Of a DNA stretch of 64,000 nucleotides, positions 37,439 to 49,948 are shown one piece after another; the stretch's first letter is position 1, and every line of letters starts with the position of its first letter. The notes beneath the pieces were generated by a model that had not been told where the DNA came from, did not search any database, and was given only the letters and a program-made list of their open reading frames with translations. This DNA comes from Xylaria sp. FL1777. Taxonomy: Eukaryota; Ascomycota; Sordariomycetes; Xylariales; Xylariaceae. The position numbers and the translations under genes were made by a program. The DNA is taken from NCBI GenBank assembly GCA_022578965.1, contig MU400554.1, forward strand, positions 124,001-188,000, read 5' to 3'.

Positions 37439-40041
37439 ATGGAAAACCAGCAGCGCATTCCTATTCGCGACGGAGTTCATCCTGAGCCGAAGCGGAGAAA
37501 AGTCCGTAAGGGTACACGGAGCTGCTGGGAATGTAAGTTGAACCCCTCTGAACTATCAGAGAGAGCATTTTTAATATGAAATTGGGTAAACAGGTAGAAG
37601 GCGGAAAATTCGTTGTCTGTACCCTTCAGAAGATGCTTCAATATGTTCCAATTGCGAATCTCGGGGCACAAATTGCGTCAGCCAGGAATTCGCAGACGAG
37701 CAGTCTTCACCACCTGACCGACGGGTGACGCAACGCTTAGGGCGCGTTGAAGAAATGCTCGAGAAGCTGGTCGAGAAGATTATGCCGGATTCAAATACTC
37801 CTGGCGGCCGAGGGCGTTCCATGGATGCTTCGCCCGCTTCGGCCGACCCTGCTGAGTTAGAATCAGCCAGCATTTCATGTCCCTTCTCGGTTGGCAAGCC
37901 CCCTATGTTCGATGTCCTTGCGCCCCTAAGAGACAAGAGAAAAGGGCCACCCAATGGCGTCTGCTACACTGGGGACCTCCCAACGCCAGCATCGAGTCAG
38001 CACGAGGCCCCTGTTTTAGGTCCCAAGCATACCGAACTCTCCAAGGCATTGCATGAGTTATTGCCCTGCGAGCAGGATATCAAGACTATAACCGAGGCAA
38101 GCCCGGGAGCTAGCTTTATAATTAGCTTCTTCTCTCGATATGGCGATGTAGCCGCCGGACGGACAGAGGACCCCTCATCCCTCTACATCGTTCCATCGCC
38201 AGCTTCGCACCCAATTGTGCTGGCCAAGCGATTAATGCAACTCACAAATTGTCTTCAACAGATCCAGCCATCAGCACGACCTAAGCTGATTACAACCGAG
38301 CCAATCCGTTGCCTGATGGGCACATACGTCTCTGCAGTCTCGAACCTAGTTGCCCACAATGACGAACTAGTGGGCTATGCAGAAGGCTTGGAGACTCTAG
38401 CTCTGATCTCGCTATACCATGCAAATGCAGGCAATCTACGTAAAGCATGGCTCATGCTTCGCCGCACATTATCGGTAGCCCAGCTTATGGGCGTCGATAG
38501 ATGGGGCGACCGGCCCCTTAGGTCTGCCGATAGAACGCCCAATGCTTCGAACCGAGTCATGGCAAGTGCATTCTGGTTCCGCCTCAATTTTACGGACCGG
38601 TACTTGTCTCTACTCCTGGGCCTCCCGGCTGGAACGGACGACAACTCATTCTTAGCCGATAATGCTGACGATGAGCCAACGGACAGACTGGAAAAACAGC
38701 ACACGGTCGTCATGGGTGCCATCATCAAGCGCAATAGTAGCAAAGGAGATGCGTCTTTCGGCATGACTCAGGAGATCGACTGCGATCTCGACAAAGCGGC
38801 ACGGAGCGTCGCATCTGACTTCTGGCAGCTCCCGTCAGACAGTGCTTTACAAACCCAAGAGCCTATGGAACGCATGCGCGCCTGTAAGTGGTTTCCCTGG
38901 GTCTTGTCATCTCCTTTTGATTAGTGTATGATCAGAGATTCTCGTTTTGGGACCACACTCATGTCCTAAAAGCTTCTCACCCCTCCTAAACTCTTAATGA
39001 TCAGGCTAGTTAACAAGAGCTGACGTGAGTGTTGCAGTGACACAGCTAATGTTGCAGATGAACCATCACAACCTTCTCATCCTGCTCCATCTTCCTTACA
39101 TGCTGCGTGACCCAAAGGAAAGGCGCTGGGACTACAGTAAGGCGACATGCATCAGCTCGTCACGGCGGCTGCTTCGTACGTTCCTGGTGTTTCGCAATAT
39201 GAATAAAGCGTCACATGCGTGTCGACACACAGATTACGCTGCTCTCACAGCATCCATGACTCTACTTCTTGGATACTTAGATCCAAAGATGCAGGCTCGT
39301 GACCAGGCTACGGCCTTGAAGCGCGAGGCAGACCGCAAGCTCATCCAAGAGGCGCGCGATAAACTTCAGCTGATGGCTGACAAGAATGACGATAAGCTTG
39401 CTCGCGACTCAGCCTGCATCATTGGTCGTCTTCTTCCCTTGTTAAATCCGGATCTCATGACAAGTAGCGCGGGCGGCCAAGGGGGGGATAGCGAAGGAGT
39501 TAACGAAGCAGCGGCAATTCATCTCGAGATCCCCTACTTGGGGACGATCAATATCAATCCTTCTGCCCATGCCAATGCTCCTCAGCACGATGTGCAGCCA
39601 CATGCTCATGTGACACCGACTCAAAACATTAATACCAATGCCGGCAGTACTCCCGCCAACTCCTCTGCCACCTCAGGCAGGAGTATGAGCTCGAATCAAA
39701 ACGAATCCGTAAAATTCCCGACATATCCCACGCTCTCTCCTATGACCCAGCCATCATCAACAGACTGGAGCATGCCATCAAGCCACCAAAACTTCACACC
39801 CTCCGAAGGAGACCAAGGGGCCGAGGCATCCCACCTGTTGTCGTTCTCAATGGACTATAGTAATAATTCAAACGAATACGGTGAATTTAACAACTTTGCG
39901 CCCCCCCTGATGCAATTCGAGTGGTCGCAGGCACAGCTCGCCCACCCAGAGCTGGCAGCCGAGGCCGACGAGTGGACATTCCAGGGCTTCGACACGACGT
40001 ATTTCGAGAGCCTGTTTGCATCTGGTGCGCAAGGGTTATGA
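37439..40041 (+). CDS. Zn2Cys6 (Gal4-type) fungal transcription factor
   Basis: A sequence-specific nuclear transcription regulator. Three exons fit: 37439-37532, 37594-38883 and 39038-40041, for about 795 residues. The first intron splits the Cys codon T|GT inside the zinc cluster, so the domain appears only after splicing. The six cysteines are then at residues 29, 32, 39, 49, 52 and 59, with spacing CX2CX6CX9CX2CX6C and a basic RRRKIR between, the classic binuclear cluster. A short heptad-like stretch after it (LGRVEEMLEKLVEKI) could dimerise. The middle region (about residues 190-390, GYAEGLETLALISLYHANAG... to LGLPAGTDD) matches the fungal_trans regulatory domain. The C-terminus is Asn/Ser-rich with acidic, aromatic patches that could activate transcription. 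The gene converges on the CDH gene with 270 bp between them, so it is the natural candidate regulator of the adjacent cellulose-degrading set; this is inference. Confidence 0.92.
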
Positions 40042-40311
40042 GAATCTCTCAATGATATAAAAAAGGTGTTGGCATCTCTGATGCGATATGTACGAGTATG
40101 GGGAATGAATGAACAGCTCGAGCTCACTTTCTCAAGCGTGTGATGTTTCACGTCTTATATTTAATTCCCACTATGTACAATAATCCAAGAATACCCTGCT
40201 TGCTTGCTATGTAAGAACAATAAGAAGCGTTACGTTTCTGCGTCATCATCTCCCACGTATGAGAAGACGAATGGTGAGGTCAAGCTAGGTTTTTGGCCGG
40301 AGATCGAACGA

Positions 40312-43228
40312 CTATAGTGATAAGATGACAGCGCCGTGTCTGATGGAAACAGGCTTGGCCCTCGGCCCGTTCTTGAGCGCTAATATCCTCGCCGCGGCGT
40401 TCTCTGCCGCCGTCACGATCATTGCTGAGGGGTTCGCCGTGACCATGCCGGGGAATATCGACCCGTCGACCACGAAGAGGTTGTCCGTGCCGTATACTTT
40501 GGTGTCAAGATCCACGACAGCCGTGCCATTTACCTTTCGGCCGTCATCCAACCCCATCTTGTTAGTGCCTGTGAGAGTCAAAGGTGTTAGTTACTGTATC
40601 AGAATTTTTTTCACGTGAACGGCTTGTGTAAGAGCAGCATCGGAGAAACTTACCTAACCAGTGGTTCGCTCGGCGCTTAGCTGCGCTCACCACGATACCA
40701 TCCACGTAATCCTTCACCGTCTGGTTCATCGGTGGGAACGAGTACTTCAGGTTGGGGTATCCCCCGAGAACTTTACGGAGGCCGTCAATGCTAGCGATGA
40801 CGGCAAGCTTATCGTTTTCGTCCTTTAGGTATGGGGGGTCCGATACAAAGGTATCTAGTCCCTCCCGGATAGTCATGCGGCCACGTGAGGTAGAGCCGCG
40901 GCCGAGATACTGGCTCATGATCATGGTGTCTGCCTGTGATAAGCCTATGCTTTGAATTAAGGTTGTGACCAGTTGCACTCACTGTTGCTACCGGTCTGGT
41001 CGGCTCCTTCAATACGCGCGGTCCATTGGAACTGCCGCACTTTTCCGTCTGCCCCGGTGACTTCTTCCCAGAACTGGACCCCGACGTTAGCTTACCTAGC
41101 TAAGTAAGTTCAGATGTGTGAATACGTACCACTGGTCCGATGTTGGGGGCGGATTGCGCAAGAATGCCACTTCGTTTCTCTGAATTGGGTTAGAACACTA
41201 CGTCTAAAATGCATCTGCTTCAACTCACGAAGGTACGCTGATTGATCTGAAGGGATAGGCTTCGTCCAAGCCTCATAAAAGTCGTAGAAGACGATGTCCG
41301 GATGGGTGATAAAGGTATCGGTCTGCGAAGTTAGAAGGCGTAAGCAGCTGCAATAGGGAATTCCTCGTATCTACTTACATTAACGTGGTCAACTAAGTTA
41401 TAACCAACGGGTAAATTAATCCACGAGTCCGTTCCAATCATGGATGGACCATCTTTTGACGTTTTAACGACTTCCAACTGGTCTTGCGGGCCAATCCCAC
41501 CTGATAACCGTCAGTAACTCTCTTTCGAGGCTAGGGAGGCAAGTCTTACTTCGCATCAAGAACTTGGCTGAACCGAAAGTTCCAGCGGACACTATTACGC
41601 GTCCTGTTTTCGGCGTAACAGAGACTGTACCGTAGCTACCATCCCCAAGCTTGCAGTCCAACTCGACACCGGTTATGGTTCCACCAGTTCGAAGTGCGCG
41701 GCGAGCTGGCGTGTTCATCCACAGCTGAAAATTGTCTCTGGCCGCTGCCGTCTTGAGGTACGTTGCCATTGGCCCTGCTCGCTCGCCTCCGGAGAACATG
41801 TACGTCGTTGGGCCATACGTGCGGTTCTTAGTGCCGGGTGAGTTATTAGGTATAGGAACGAATGTCCAGCCACCCCGCTTCAATGCTGCGCTTAGAAGGT
41901 TGACTCCTTGTGGTAAGTACACTTGGCCGTCGACCGAGGGTGTAGTCGTTCCAGGAATGCGTTGGAAGACCTTCTGGGTGGCAGTCTTCAGATCGGCGTC
42001 ATGCCATCCCGTGGGAAAGTTCTCATCCCAGTCCTTTGGGTTGGCCTATTATGCATTAGCATCTAGTGTACGTCTCGTTGATCAATGTTTAAATTACCTT
42101 CCACCATAGTCCGGCATTCACAGCAGTACCACCGCCAAGGACGCAACCAGCCATTTGATCTGTGTCCCTGCAAGCGACACCTGCGGAGTCCACCCAGATC
42201 TGATTACACAATCCAGGCACGTCGAAGCGAGTGAGATCTGTCTTCTGGAGCCAAAGGGGCTTCATATTTCCACCCCACATGCCCAGTGACGCAGGACCTT
42301 TCTCAAGAAGGAGAACACTGTAACCCTTTTCACTGAGACGATCGGCCATAGGGATACCGCCAGCACCACCACCAACAATGATGTAATCGAATGTTTGATT
42401 GGCCATTTCCGGACGACAAGTGGCGACTGGGTCGGGGGCCGGGTCGCCAGGGTCAGTTGTGCCACAGTCCCCAGGGACTACCTTAGTTGCCAGCCGAGCC
42501 CAGGCAGCATAAGAGCTTTTTACAACCGTTTCCAGAGACGCCCCGAACTGGCCAAAAGCATCATGCTGTCCGAAAGAAATCTTCGAGGGGCAAGAAGGGT
42601 TAGAAGGCACCGTCTTTGAAGAAGCACGTCCGAGAATGAGAAAACCTGAACTAGTCTGAACGCTTCCCGTTGCGCCGTCATGATCCCAAGAAAAACAGTC
42701 TTGACACCGATAAATGAGCTCAAAACCGGTGTCAGTAATTTTGGATGAGATTTGTGTCAGGTTGGCTTGTCCCTTGTACTCGTCAGGGAAACTATATCCT
42801 GTCGCGAATCTGAAAGACGTCAAGACTTCGTCTCCGTTGGCCCAGGCAATCAACAGCAGGGCTTGAGTCATCTGCCCGGACTGGCCGAGAGAGATACCGC
42901 ACCATCCCGTCGAACATTTCTATGATACGTTCAGCTCACGTCCGTCTGCTATTTCTGCGCCACCTTATTAACGTACTAGAATGCCGACGAACTCCGTGGC
43001 GTCGGTTGTTAAAGCATCGCCTGGTAGCGATAGACCGACGGTCATATCACCCTGTTGCCATGTCCCAAATTCTATCTTCGTATCGGGGTCGGTGTACGGG
43101 ACGGGATCCTGAGCGAGACATGTTCGAAGTGCTAGCGATGGTCAGGAGAATTCTGGCTGGGCTCTGTCTCCTCACTTACAGGCGGCGACTGCTAGAACAG
43201 CAGTCGCGATGCGAGAAACGCTCGGCAT
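40312..43228 (-). CDS. cdh: Cellobiose dehydrogenase (AA8 cytochrome + AA3_1 flavin domain)
   Basis: Secreted flavocytochrome that oxidises cellobiose and cello-oligosaccharides to lactones and passes electrons through its haem domain, notably to AA9 enzymes. Ten exons fit in frame: 43180-43228, 42977-43131, 42098-42919, 41550-42045, 41379-41500, 41229-41322, 41130-41179, 40983-41073, 40654-40929 and 40312-40568 (about 803 residues). Start: a short signal peptide, MPSVSRIATAVLAVAA. The haem domain carries candidate ligands Met85 (GQSGQMT) and His187 (GQHDAFG). A Pro/Asp linker follows, then the GMC dehydrogenase with the FAD motif VGGGAGG (about 250-256). Catalytic His716 is in RANHWLG, and the partner Asn is in TANPSAM (about 764). 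There is no C-terminal CBM1, so it resembles ascomycete class II enzymes without a cellulose module. A TTTAATA TATA-like box lies about 85 bp upstream. Confidence 0.95.
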
Positions 43229-43311
43229 CTTGAGGCCAATCGGGAAACGTCCAATACCATAAGACAAACGAACTGCATTCTCGGTCGAAGGACGGGGCGG
43301 TCGACCATCCA

Positions 43312-43318
43312 TTTAATA
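43312..43318 (-). promoter_or_regulatory. TATA-like box of the CDH gene
   Basis: TATTAAA on the minus strand, about 85 bases upstream of the CDH start codon, a usual distance for a fungal TATA element. Position and sequence only; untested. Confidence 0.4.
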
Positions 43319-45666
43319 CAGTTCCGACCGCTCATCAATGGAGGCTGAATTCGTTCCGTACTTCCGGGAAAACTCACAAGGTCAGCCACATTCTGGAGAT
43401 TCTTGTAGCCAGAATCTAAGGACTACAAGACATGGGATTAATTCGGAATCCTGAGCCGTCCCACTGAGTGGCTCGTTCTATGGCCCGCATGAGCTATAGC
43501 AGTTCACTATCCGGTAAGAAAGAAGGCAGATAAAGTTGCACAGGTTGTTTAATCGCGGAGCAGATTCATAGGGCATCCGACTGGTGAGACTAAGCGACAG
43601 CCGCTTGAGGCTGTCAGCCAAGATATTAAAGCTATCCGGGCAATATCACGAGTCAAATGAAACTCGGAGGCATAGGCCCTCTACATCTGGAATTCAAGCG
43701 GCCCAGCTTCATTGAACTTGTTATAATCAAATTGCTTATATCTAGATACCCGCTAACCTGGGACACACATCACCTCTCGGGTAGATATACTCAATTCGGA
43801 TACTTTTCATCCAAGTGACTTGAGATAGTCTTTGTTGTTCTTTCAGTGCAACATATAAAATGTATAATGGATAACCATTCGAGCAGGTCCACCATTCGAT
43901 GCATCGCAATGATAGTCTCTAGCTAAGGGATTGGGGAAGCTTCAGGAATTTGGGGAATTTACACGCTGCAAGACTAACTTTGGCTGAATACTACTACCTG
44001 GCTACACCTCTGCACTCCAAAGGACAGCTCAATGAGGGGAAATGCATACAGATCCCCGTCGCTCAAGGGTTCCCCGCAGGACATGAGTTCGCTCTGCAAT
44101 GGAACTTATCCGAGTCAACTGAGATCTCCCCTTACAGGTGCCACCCTAAAGCCTAAGATCAAGCGATCTAGCAGCAACAGTCAGCGTTGACAATTGTGAT
44201 GGGTAATCCCGGATTCACACGATACTCTACGCAGAATATGGCGATTGTCATCGGGCAAATTAGAAAATACCCCCATCTTGATGGGTCAGGGCTACAATTG
44301 ATTGACGCGTGATCTGGATAAATGTGCATAGAACGCTTATCTGAAGCTTTTAATTAAACTTGTCAGCGATGTGCCAATTAATACTGCTCAGGCTATATGC
44401 GGAGAGGATCCTCCTTGATTTCTCATTAGGCAATCCTCATTACAGATCAGTTACCAATAGCATGAGAAACGGTTTCATCTTATCCATTCTCCCCTTACAC
44501 GTCTGAAGATCTCACATGAAGATCACGAGGTACTTCGTCGGCTTCTAGGGCCGAAACAACGTTCTACTAACCTGCGTCTTGTATAGAAGCATTTCAACGC
44601 TATTGTTGAAGAAGGCGCCAATTACTAATAGTTTCAACAAAGCCTTTTTGACGATCCTCTCTCTAGATGACTTAATCAACATTTTGATCACCAAGGCGGG
44701 CCGCTGCCAGGTTTGGGTTTGCCGGCAGTCTCGTGACGGCACCGTTACCGCCGCTCATCACTTTCGAGTCCTATAGTACTTGGGAGTCGAGGTGTAGTGA
44801 ATTCCATCAATCTACAATTTTGTGTAAATCAAAGGTGCCATATTTCTCGATTATGACGAGATAGAGCGTGTCCCCTACAATACGAACATAAATACTACAA
44901 TACACCATATTGTAGAGGCTGCTATATTAGTACCCATAGTAGGAGATGCATGGGATTTTCGTCTTACATGCTAAGCATCTTGAGACAAAAAGCCACATAT
45001 TATTTAAGTTAATTGAGCTCTATGAGTCCCCGCTGGTTAAGCTTTGAGTTTCTCCCTAGACTCACAACCAATATGGTCCTCGTAGACAGCGTTGTAGTTT
45101 GAAGTTTTCGGCTCCCTATCAGTATATGACCCAAAGCGGTCGACTCCTAAAGTAATATCTAATTACCTATAGCATCCTGTGCCCTCTTGTAATTAAGAAG
45201 TGAGCTCGGTAGCCAGTACGAGAAGGGCTATTATTAAGCATAAAATAGAAGAGTGTAATGGTTTACTAAACATGTTATGTTTCCACGTCGGTTGCCATAT
45301 GTCATTTTCCAGTGCCACTATGAGTGGAGGGTTAGGGTATTATGTACGGGTGGTAATCGGGTTCGTGATCAAGATCTGGGGTAATGCATGATCTACCAAT
45401 CAATATATGACTATCCCGTGAACTCAACATGATTGTTGAGACCGCTACAAGACTTATGACCACAACCCTTCCTTCCGTACCATTGCCGATTGGACCCTAC
45501 AGGGTCTGGCCAATCTCGAATTCTTGGCCCATTTATTAGGGGCTTGGTACTCTCCGGCCCAGACCGTTATCATATACAGTCCAGATGGCCTCATAATATA
45601 TCAGCAACGGTATATCGACTACCGAGAATTGCCGAGTCTTTCGTCACCGGGTAGTCAATTGAGTGC

Positions 45667-45672
45667 GTGGGG
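45667..45672 (+). promoter_or_regulatory. Candidate CreA/CRE-1 carbon-repression site
   Basis: GTGGGG matches the CreA consensus SYGGRG, about 120 bases upstream of the AA9 start. Cellulase genes are typically repressed by this factor, but a six-base degenerate motif occurs often by chance. Confidence 0.3.
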
Positions 45673-45699
45673 CGGTGAAGGAAGGGTTGATTAAGAAAC

Positions 45700-45709
45700 A
45701 TATATACTC
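45700..45709 (+). promoter_or_regulatory. TATA-like box of the AA9 gene
   Basis: ATATATACTC lies about 90 bases before the AA9 start codon in the expected place for a TATA element. Together with the downstream CAATCTC-type pyrimidine-rich leader it fits a strong inducible promoter. Confidence 0.45.
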
Positions 45710-45792
45710 CCAACGTTGGCCTTGCTCAATCTCATTGTCCTACAATTTAGAGAGCAGGGGACCACATTGAGATTTGTAGTACTTTACGCAAA

Positions 45793-46716
45793 ATGAGGAC
45801 TTTTGTCAAGACTATCGCTGCTGCGGCTTTGGCTGCGCAGAGCGTTTCTGGTCATTATATATTTCAAGCCTTGGGCAAAGGAACTGCTAGAGGCACGCCG
45901 TACGAGTTCGTGCGTCACAATACGAACATGAACTCTCCCGTGACCGGTAAGACATATACGTCTTGATGTCAGGTTCGAATGCTTATCGGGGATATAAAGA
46001 TCTCTCTTCGAACGACCTCCGATGTAACGCTGGTGGTGCTACCGGTGGGAGCACTAGTACTTTGGCATTGAATGCCGGTGACACATTTACTTTCAGTCTC
46101 GACCAGGCCGTCTATCATCAGGGACCGGTCTCACTGTTAGTTGGCATTCACTGCAAATGAGTGATATAGAAGACGCGTACATCTAACCCTGGTGAAATTT
46201 TAGCTACATGTCGAAAGCCCCTAGCACAGCTGCTGAGTATGACGGGAGCGGAGACTGGTTCAAGATCTATGACTGGGGTATGTCATCTCACATGAGAGGA
46301 CATTTATTAATAGAAGTGCGACTAATAACCCAAATCAGGCCCAAACTTTGCCAGTGGACAAGCGCAGTGGACCATGTCAGGTATGTAATAGAAAAAGAAA
46401 GAAAAAAAAATAGTGTTTTATATGCAAGTTGTTAACTGAACTGCTAGCCACGTACACCGGGACCATCCCCAAGTGTATCCCTGCTGGCGAATACCTTCTA
46501 CGAATTCAGTCACTCGCAATCCATAACCCTGGAGCCACACCGCAGTGGTATATCAGCTGCGGCCAGGTCAAGGTCTCGGGCGGTGGAAACGCGAGCCCTT
46601 CACCGACGGCGAAGATCCCTGGGGCTTTCAAGGCCTCGGATCCCGGGTACACTGCAAACATCTACAATAACTTCCACAGTTACACAGTACCAGGACCGTC
46701 CGTTTTCAACTGCTAG
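45793..46716 (+). CDS. AA9 lytic polysaccharide monooxygenase (GH61 type)
   Basis: Secreted copper enzyme that oxidatively cleaves cellulose or related glucans. Five exons fit: 45793-45946, 46000-46135, 46204-46277, 46339-46380 and 46448-46716 (224 residues). The signal peptide [20 protein letters not shown] ends exactly before His21, which becomes the N-terminal His of the copper histidine brace. The second brace ligand is His91 in VYHQGP. The axial Tyr is Tyr170 in QWYISCGQ, and the secondary-sphere His161 and Gln168 are present. The first intron was placed so that SPVT|D joins LSSNDLRCN, the conserved AA9 segment; a nearer AG would leave a 26-base intron. Cys residues near 60, 145 and 173 allow disulfides. 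There is no CBM1, and the mature protein of about 204 residues is on the short side. It lies between CDH, its likely electron donor, and a GH5 cellulase. Confidence 0.95.
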
Positions 46717-48413
46717 GCGACTAGCGGCAGTGAGTCCGACCGAGAGGATGGTGTGCGATGCGCGTTGGATGGTGAGGGGGTACACATGATGCCAATGATC
46801 TGCCCAGAGACATCACGGAATTAGTATGCCACACACCCGTCGATACACAAGAACTAGAATTCTCGAATGAGGGGTTTCTGTTAAATGTGTGCACAACGCA
46901 TTGTTCGTCCTAGGGAAAACGACGTCTTGATATCCATTAAGGGGGTTGACATTATGTATAAACTTGTAATCACTCTTTAGCATACCACAATCGTTAATTA
47001 CGAAGGTAACTTGCCTCAATTACCCCGTAAAATTACAATTCGTGGAAACTTCCGCTCATATAATTAGATGTATATATCATTGTTAAGGAGAGTTCGTCTG
47101 CAAAATGACTCAATCTAGTCATTGATGGAGTTTATCATTTTGATATATTCGCACCACCCCTAGAACCGCTGTTAACATTTACATGGTCCAGTACACGATA
47201 CAATAAATATATACATTAAAATACCTACTTAGGTACCTAATGTTTTAAGTCCTCGAGCGGCATGAATTCACATGCACAGTACAGGCCTCTACCAGGCGGT
47301 ATATGTGTAAAGCATAAATTTCAGGCGCTAGGCCATCCAGGATACTACATAATATGCAATGCAAAAAGCTTAATGACCTCGCAGATCGCTTCTCGTACAC
47401 AAAGGGTGGCAAACTTACACGACGATTCCTAAACTAGCCACTTTCATACAATACACGTATTTCGGCTCGTCATGATACCAATTATACTTCTCGAAGTCTC
47501 CATCTCCTACCCCCGACACCTTGATTCGAAAAGATGAGTTGGGGTGCAACACTGGGGTTCGAAACACGGGCAAACCTCTCTCCATTGGACTATCCAAGCT
47601 TAAACTTTACACCCCTTGTCCGCCAACCTAAATGACGTGATCTAGACAGACTTGATCAGGAATAGCACTCCGAAGGAGTTTCCCTTTACGGCAGGTTAGC
47701 CAATCAAGCTTTCTACAGTGCACTGGGGTTCAGAATTCGGCATAGCACACAGATTTCGGGGTGCCGTCTGGGGCCTATCTACATCTTGCCAAGGATGGCG
47801 GCATCCCGTCCTTCCAGTTTAGTGAGAGGTATTGATCCACACTTCCAATCTTAAGATCGGCGCTTGTAGTATACACCTCGTGCTCTTTAGTTAGTTTCAA
47901 AGGGCCTTGGACAATTTGGATAAGGCAAATGCGGATTCGTGCAACTTGATCTTGACTGTACTTTGCGCCTTGCTGTCATACCACCTAGAATAAACAAGCT
48001 GTTTTGAATATAGCAAAGATCGTCAGTATGGTTAGTCTGGGCTCTTTGCGCAACAACAAGTATCTATTATACCCCACGCCTGATCTTCTAACACTAGCTA
48101 CCCAATCTCGGATCGACGGGATGGCTTGTGATTTCATGCCGCCTTCGTGTTCGGCCCATTGCTGCCGTCTTCCACTAGAGTCACCTTGACTCTCAAGGTG
48201 TGACATCAGATATAGATGGAGAATATCTACGAAATTTGAGAAAGGCCATACGCCTATGCATAGTAAAGATAAATAGCTAACGGAAATCATACCTACATAC
48301 ATCACTTTCCGTTCGTCTTCAACATCTCAGTTCAACTCGATCTGATCTGGTGACCCAGCAACTGGCAGTGTCTCACATCTCATTCTTAGTACCGTAGACT
48401 TCTCTCTATCACC
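46717..48413. other. Intergenic region between AA9 and GH5 genes
   Basis: No coding region supported. Contains the AA9 3' flank and GH5 promoter. GTACCTAATG/ACCTACTTAGGTACC motifs occur near 47223-47242. A tRNA-like fragment near 47540-47600 was considered and rejected. The last 40 bases before the GH5 ATG are C/T-rich. Confidence 0.55.
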
Positions 48414-49948
48414 ATGAAGCCCACGATTGCTTCGATCGCCACCCTCGCCGCGGGTGTCTCTGCACTGCCACAAGCGAACCCTTCCATGCAGGGAACTAGG
48501 GATAGGATTCCCTCACGAGAATATGGGAGTCGAATCTACGGAACACCAAGTTCGTATCTTTCTTCATTCGATATTACTAGACTGTGATGCTAAAGTATAG
48601 CCATACCTAGCTTCAAAGCGAGCGGATGGTGTTCAGTACTTCGGTGTGAACATCGCCGGGTTCGATTTCGGGTGTGGGACGGATGTAAGCAAAACCTCCT
48701 ACGGGTCCTTCAATCCAACTAGAGCCAACAAGAATTAGGGAACATGCGTTACGACTAAAGTTTACCCACCGCTGTCAGCACTTGGTGGTCCTGACGGGTA
48801 AAGCCATCTCATATCCAGCCCGGCGACGAGATTTCTATACTAACAGGCGATCCAGGGCAGGGCAAATGTCCCATTTTGTAAATGATAAGTCTATGAACAT
48901 TTTCCGACTGCCCGTAGGATGGCAGTACGTATTTCTTAGCTCTTTATTTGGCGGCCTAGCATTATTTTTCACTCGCATACCATCTCATATATTCCCATAT
49001 AATCTCGAGCCTAGTCCCCAGCCAATGTCAAAAGAATTATTTCCGCATCTGATATTTTCTGACTTTACTATCTGACAGGTTCCTCCTAAACAACCAGCTA
49101 GGAGGCACACTCGATTCCAACAACTTCAACCAATACGATCAGCTCGTCAAAGCGTGCTTGGGTACTGGTGCTACTTGCATTATTGATGTGAGAGATCAAA
49201 AACCGATATTTTTATCATAATATTCTAGTTACTGACCCAAGATAACTCATAGATTCACAACTACGCCCGATGGAATGGGCAGATCATTGGACAAGGCGGC
49301 CCAACCAATGACCAATTTGCAAACCTCTGGAGCCAGCTAGCGACGAAATATGCTACTGAGGAGAAGATTTTCTTCGGGCTCATGAACGAGCCTCATGATG
49401 TACCAGACATCAACGCGTGGGCTGTCAGTGCCCAAGCTGCCGTGACCGCAATCCGCCAAGCCGAGGCGGATGCCAGCGGTTCCGCGCACACGATCTTAAT
49501 CCCAGGTAACGACTGGACCTCAGCAGCCGCTTTTCCAACGAACAGCGGTCCCGCGCTCTTAAGCGTTGTGAACCCGGACAACACCACGACGGGGCTTGTT
49601 TTCGATGTGCATAAGTACTCAGACAGCGATAACTCAGGAACCCACACGGATTGCACGACGGACAATATCTCGACGGCGTTCGCGCCGCTTGCAGACTGGC
49701 TGCGCACTAATAATAGACAGGCCATAAACACGGAGATGGGTGGCGGCAATACGGAGTCCTGTCAGAAATTCGTCTGCGACCAGATCGCGTATCTCAACCA
49801 GAACACCGATGTCTACCTCGGTTACGTCGGCTGGTCGGCAGGGTCGTTCGATCCTCAGACGTACGAGCTCAGCGAGGTTCCGACGCAGAACGGGAATACC
49901 TGGACCGATAGCTCTCTGGTTCAGGCTTGCTTCAAGAACTCTGTTTAG
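48414..49948 (+). CDS. GH5 (subfamily 5-like) endo-beta-1,4-glucanase
   Basis: Secreted cellulase that hydrolyses internal beta-1,4-glucan bonds with retention. Six exons fit: 48414-48549, 48611-48684, 48739-48797, 48856-48924, 49079-49187 and 49253-49948 (380 residues). A signal peptide MKPTIASIATLAAGVSA leads. The GH5 core begins QYFGVNIAGFDFGCG and continues NIFRLPVGWQ, CIID|IHNYARWNG. The acid/base Glu195 is in LMNEPHD, the nucleophile Glu310 is in INTEMGGGN, and the active-site His269 is in DVHKYSD. There is no CBM1 linker at either end; a short region of about 30 residues between signal and core replaces it. Two acceptors are possible for exon 4 (48847 or 48856); the latter gives PDGAGQMSHF, closer to the family. 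The first donor (GTTCGT) is weak but is the one that keeps frame. Same strand as the AA9 gene, 1.7 kb downstream. Confidence 0.95.

Larger units (their letters stand above)
43229..45792. other. Divergent promoter region between CDH and AA9 genes
   Basis: About 2.6 kb shared 5' region of the divergently transcribed CDH (-) and AA9 (+) genes. No coding region supported; the frames of 60-70 codons have no motifs. It should contain the control sites for both genes. Confidence 0.6.

Noticed and set aside
47535..47605. tRNA-like stretch with GGGGTTCGAAAC and AGTCCAATGG-like blocks on the minus strand
   Set aside because: The B-box-like block is imperfect and the flanks do not form acceptor, anticodon and T stems, so no cloverleaf can be drawn.
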